From contig CM049311.1 in the NCBI GenBank assembly GCA_026874595.1, positions 65,329,953-65,393,952 on the forward strand: a DNA stretch of 64,000 nucleotides. The letters are read 5' to 3'. The position numbers and the translations under genes are program-made. Positions 60,634-64,000 of the stretch are shown piece after piece (within the stretch, counting starts at the first letter, position 1; each line of letters begins with the position of its first letter). The notes below the pieces were generated by a model, which saw only the letters and a program-made list of their open reading frames with translations, made no database searches and was not told where the DNA came from. The DNA is from Sipunculus nudus (lineage: Eukaryota; Annelida; Sipuncula; Golfingiida; Sipunculidae).

Positions 60634-62105
60634 GTAAGTAACAAGGTCCAGATGTTGTCAATTCTCCAGCAGTCATTGTTTTCTGTAGGTTTTGTTATTT
60701 CTCCAGTACCAGGGTGGGAAAGTGGGATTTAACCTTTTTTTTCTTAAATTATTATCTTTAGCATCTGCATGTACCACACACAATTGGAGCCAACCAACAC
60801 TGATATGTTTCAGCCACACACGCAGAATGTAATTACCCTAAGATGAAACATGCACACACAAGTAGAGATTTTGGGACTATGGTAACACAGACTACAGGAC
60901 TATTATTATTAAGTATTTTTTTTTTATGTTCATGTAGTTTGTTTTGCTGAAGTGATCAGCATGAACAACCAGCCCTCCTATTAAACTTTATGAAAAACGT
61001 ACATGTGACTTGGCAGGGGATCTAGAACAACAAGAAAGTTCTGATTTAGACTGTTTGTTCAAAGTGCAAATTAGAGCTGGGAACTTGCTTTTCTTGTCTT
61101 TTGTTTGGCTTGGTTAGTTTTGCAACAGTATTTACCCAGCCACATGTGGAACGTCAGACAGGTTTAGATCATCAAGTACGTGGTTCCTCAAACACCCGTC
61201 ACGGAGGTAACGAAAAAATCTTGAGTATTATTTGGACTTGCCATGAGAAGCTAGTACTACCACCTGGTTAAAGTGGCAGCGTGGTATCGCTGATGGGGAG
61301 CAAGGCATCATGGGTGTTCCTTGTTATGAGCACCCCCTGCTGGATGGGTCAACCACAGTAGCCCATCTGGCTCAAATCTCCGTCTTCCAGGTCCACTGTA
61401 TAGTCTGCACAAGTACAATTTGTATGTTACAGGGGTAGGTTCCAGGTCAGTTGCCAATGACAACCAGTTGCTATGTATTATGTTGTAACCATGACAACCG
61501 TAAGTGGTCACAATTTCTCAAATGTCCAGGGTGATACCTATGTCATCACAAGTTCCATATGCATAGGATATACATAGCTTAGGGATGCAGCCTGAATAGA
61601 TCATACTAGATGGGGGAAAATCTTGTTTTGAACCCCATCAGGCCCTCAACCCAAAGCAGAATGTTGAAATACTCAACACAGAGTGAATTTTGCTGTGGTT
61701 TCATAACTACAGTGTATGAATCTATGTTTAATCCTATCATTAAAAATATGAGATATAAAAATTTTATAATATTAATATTCTGTCTATTTGGTTATCATAA
61801 TCTTCAGTCAACAGACAGGGCCACTAATGGACCATGGACCCCTTCTTCACAAGAATTAAATAATGTTTCATGCAAATTTGTTTTATTATTTTTATTGGGA
61901 AAAATGATATTTTTTTACCCTATGAGTAGAAAGATATACATGGAATAGATGATGATTGGAAGCTGGTTGATATATTTTAAGATATCAGTAGAAGTATGAA
62001 TGTGTTCTTATTCACTGATGCTATTTTAATTAATTATTGCAAGAATCCAAATACTCAGTCATCTGTCAGATATTCAGGAAAGACTAAAGAACATAACCAT
62101 GCAAA

Positions 62106-62108
<3 letters not shown>
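60634..62108. other. non-coding, weak exon-like hints
   Basis: An acceptor-like TGTGACTTGGCAG before a DLEQQESSDLDCLFKVQIRA frame (about 61017-61080) is intriguing, but no good donor follows and the phase does not fit the exon at 60556. The segment at 61790-61840 (GGACCATGGACCCCTTCTTC) resembles the right ends of the E-family elements, but no left end was found. Confidence 0.35.

Positions 62109-62146
<38 letters not shown>
62109..62146. repeat. (AT)n microsatellite
   Basis: About 38 bases of uninterrupted alternating AT. Confidence 0.95.
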
Positions 62147-62151
<5 letters not shown>

Positions 62152-62789
62152 TAATGATGGAATTGGTAAAGTGCAGACATCAACATATATCATTAAGGAA
62201 TCAAATTAAGGTGGTAACCAGTTAATGCCTTTGTAGGACCTGAGAAGAAAGTCTTCATGATTTGCTGATCTCCGGGAGGACCCAGATGGTGTTTCAGTGT
62301 CGGAACCAGGTTTTGCTGTCAGATTAAACCCTTGGGTTGCAGGGTAATGAGAAAAAATGATAGTTCCTGTATCAGACACATACAAATCACAAGATACATA
62401 TTTACTGGTAATGCATAGTTAATAGTGTACCTTATAGTGCAAGATCTACATTGTTTATCCAGTGAAGAATTTTCATTTCATGATAATACAATTGTAATAA
62501 TATTTGTACAGATATGATTATGATATATATTCTTTATTCAGCAGGGTAATTCTAAAGTTGTTAGAGTGAGGATTATTTATGGAAGAATTAATATATCAAA
62601 TACTTTGTTATTATGCAGAAGTGGTTACAAACAAGAAGTTTCAAGTACTGGGATGATCTAAATTATATATATGTTACTTTTACTTAATGAATTCAGATGT
62701 ATGAGGGAACAAAGACCTTTAATTTCAGAAATGAGATAAATAGTATCAGGTGAAATAAGAAAAATACGAAGTATCAGTTTCAATGCATA
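62147..62789. other. non-coding, no gene recognised
   Basis: AT-rich, nothing recognised. Confidence 0.5.
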
Positions 62790-63196
62790 TTAAGTAGATA
62801 TGGCCAATTTATTACTTTGGGCTTTGGAGGAGCTCGTAAACAAGAACGGAGAAAACGAGCAGATTGGAGTGTAACAGTCGTATTATCCAGATGGATGCGA
62901 GCACCAGCAGGTGGCAAACCACAGATCCACATAGTCCTGGTTTCCTTTTCTTTTCTATCGAGTGTTTCCAGAGGAACTGTTTTTATCCACGGCAGATTCT
63001 GGGTGAAGGTGATAACAATAATACACCTGTGAGTCAGGGAAGCGGTAGCAGTCGTACCCGCTGCCTACCTGTAGTTTTAATGGACCGGTTTAATGGACAT
63101 GACACCCATGGGATGGGGCTTCTATATTTGAGACCAGCCATAGAACATGTTAATAACAGCATCAGGTGTTTTTGCTGCCACTTTGTACTGAGCTAG
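62790..63196 (+). other. exon-like region, frame unresolved
   Basis: A GC-richer island. One frame gives MANLLLWALEELVNKNGENE and then QIGV before TAA at 62872. An overlapping frame from about 62843 stays open to 63196 and includes NSRIIQMDASTSRWQTTDPH. A donor-like ACACCT|GTGAGT sits at 63025-63034. At least one coding exon seems plausible but I cannot fix its frame or limits and recognise no family. Confidence 0.35.
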
Positions 63197-63489
63197 AAAA
63201 TGCATCAAACAGTTACAAAAAAAGCATGTGCCCTGTAGTGATATCACTCTGTGCTTGTGTTTGAATAAGGTGGTGCCCCATCCAGTTTGTGTCAGGACGA
63301 TAGCTTCAGTTTAGATTGATTAAAGATTCAGTGACCAATCACTGTCAAACATAAACCTTTTCATTTACAAGAATCAGACGGTCAGAGGTCAAGGTTATTT
63401 ATAATTTGGTTTACATCTCAATTCTTCTTCAACTTATATACTTGTATACAAAATTTATGTGTCTTCAAATGATAATATAATTTTATATT
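63197..63489. other. non-coding
   Basis: No feature is recognised. Confidence 0.5.
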
Positions 63490-63671
63490 CATGTTCTACT
63501 GAACTGCCCGATCATCAACCCGCAGCCTGCCCCGCGCCGCATGGACTTCATCAAGGCCCACCCCGCACTTTCTTAGCTGTAGCCCACCCCGCAAAGAATA
63601 CTGTGCGGGGGACTGCAGGCTGGGGGCCCCCGCGGGCTGGGGATCAAAACCTGCCCCGCGCAGGACCCTAA
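63490..63671. repeat. GC-rich repeat, possible hAT-type terminus
   Basis: A sharp GC-rich block in AT-rich DNA, built from CCTGCCCCGCGC (twice, near both ends), CCCACCCCGC and GCGGGGG(A/G)CT motifs. On the minus strand the right edge reads TTAGGGTCCTGCGCGGGGCA, similar in style to hAT terminal sequences. No open reading frame of interest and no clear target duplication are seen. Confidence 0.4.
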
Positions 63672-64000
63672 TACCTACACAATATTCAGAGATACATAAG
63701 ACTAAAGCAAAAAGGTCTTATGTGTCTCCTCATTTCAGATATGTTAAAAAACTTAACAAAAAAATTAACTCCTTACAAGTTGTAGTTTAGGAATCTATGA
63801 CTGTAACAAAAAGATCTTAGATTCCTAAATTATATCATGTTAAGAGTTAATTTTTTTTTCTGATGCCAGAAACAGTTGGCCTGCTTAGCTTTGCAAAATA
63901 TATGTCAACAAGTAGGTAAACATACAAACCCATGCATGGATAAACATAACCTCTGTGGCAGATGTAAACATATAAACAAACAAAACATTTTATCCAGATT
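63672..64000. other. non-coding
   Basis: AT-rich. A short direct and inverted echo of 'aaggtcttatgtgtctcc' and 'aaaaagatcttagattcc' is seen. No gene is recognised. Confidence 0.45.

Noticed and set aside
61000-61135. Exon after TGTGACTTGGCAG
   Set aside because: The frame looks protein-like but has no adequate donor, and its phase does not fit the exon at 60556-60633.
61790-61845. Fifth right end of the E-family elements
   Set aside because: Only partial similarity (GGACCATGGACCCC) and no matching left end within the window.

Overview
This is AT-rich animal genomic DNA with no prokaryote-like gene packing: long non-coding stretches, (AT)n and poly-G/poly-C runs, SINEs, nested transposons and a few short exon-like segments. 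The style of the interspersed repeats (elements starting TTTTTAGCTCAGCTGA and followed by GTCCGTCGTCCGTCC, plus blocks containing 'GACCTTGACCTTGAA') is what I associate with mollusc genomes. A marine mollusc, perhaps a bivalve, is my best guess; this is inference from repeat style, not a database match.

Layout. 1-12.9 kb: intergenic or intronic DNA with two (AT)n tracts, a hAT-like miniature element, a 4-copy minisatellite and a tRNA-derived SINE. 12.9-13.4 kb: a GC-richer island that may hold a coding exon. 13.7-17.8 kb: a decayed integrase-type DNA transposon (Ginger-like, KRBA2/SCAND3-type integrase) whose ends are arrays of a 24-bp palindrome. 18.4-20.9 kb: degenerate repeats split by a 1,104-bp pogo/Tc1-like non-autonomous element with a TA target duplication. 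21.3-32.9 kb: three members (one inverted) of a single family of long non-autonomous elements, one carrying a 14-unit, about 337-bp tandem array with a recent 1,349-bp higher-order duplication; a fourth member lies at 40.9-42.4 kb. 30.0 kb: a cysteine-rich exon-like ORF with a decayed copy at 49.6 kb. 42.6-51.1 kb: a candidate minus-strand multi-exon host gene of unknown function. 53.0-54.2 kb: two SINEs. 54.96-59.55 kb: a complete Ty3/Gypsy LTR retrotransposon with LTRs identical by eye, a perfect 5-bp target duplication, an apparent primer-binding site, a polypurine tract and one uninterrupted gag-pol frame. 59.6-64 kb: one well-bounded plus-strand exon, another exon-like region, an (AT)n tract and a GC-rich repeat.

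How it fits together. Host coding content is sparse and I could not name any host protein. The clearest biology is mobile: a very young retrotransposon, an old integrase-derived DNA transposon, and a locally amplified family of palindrome-ended elements that supplies most of the sequence between 21 and 33 kb. All comparisons were made by eye; no alignments or searches were run.
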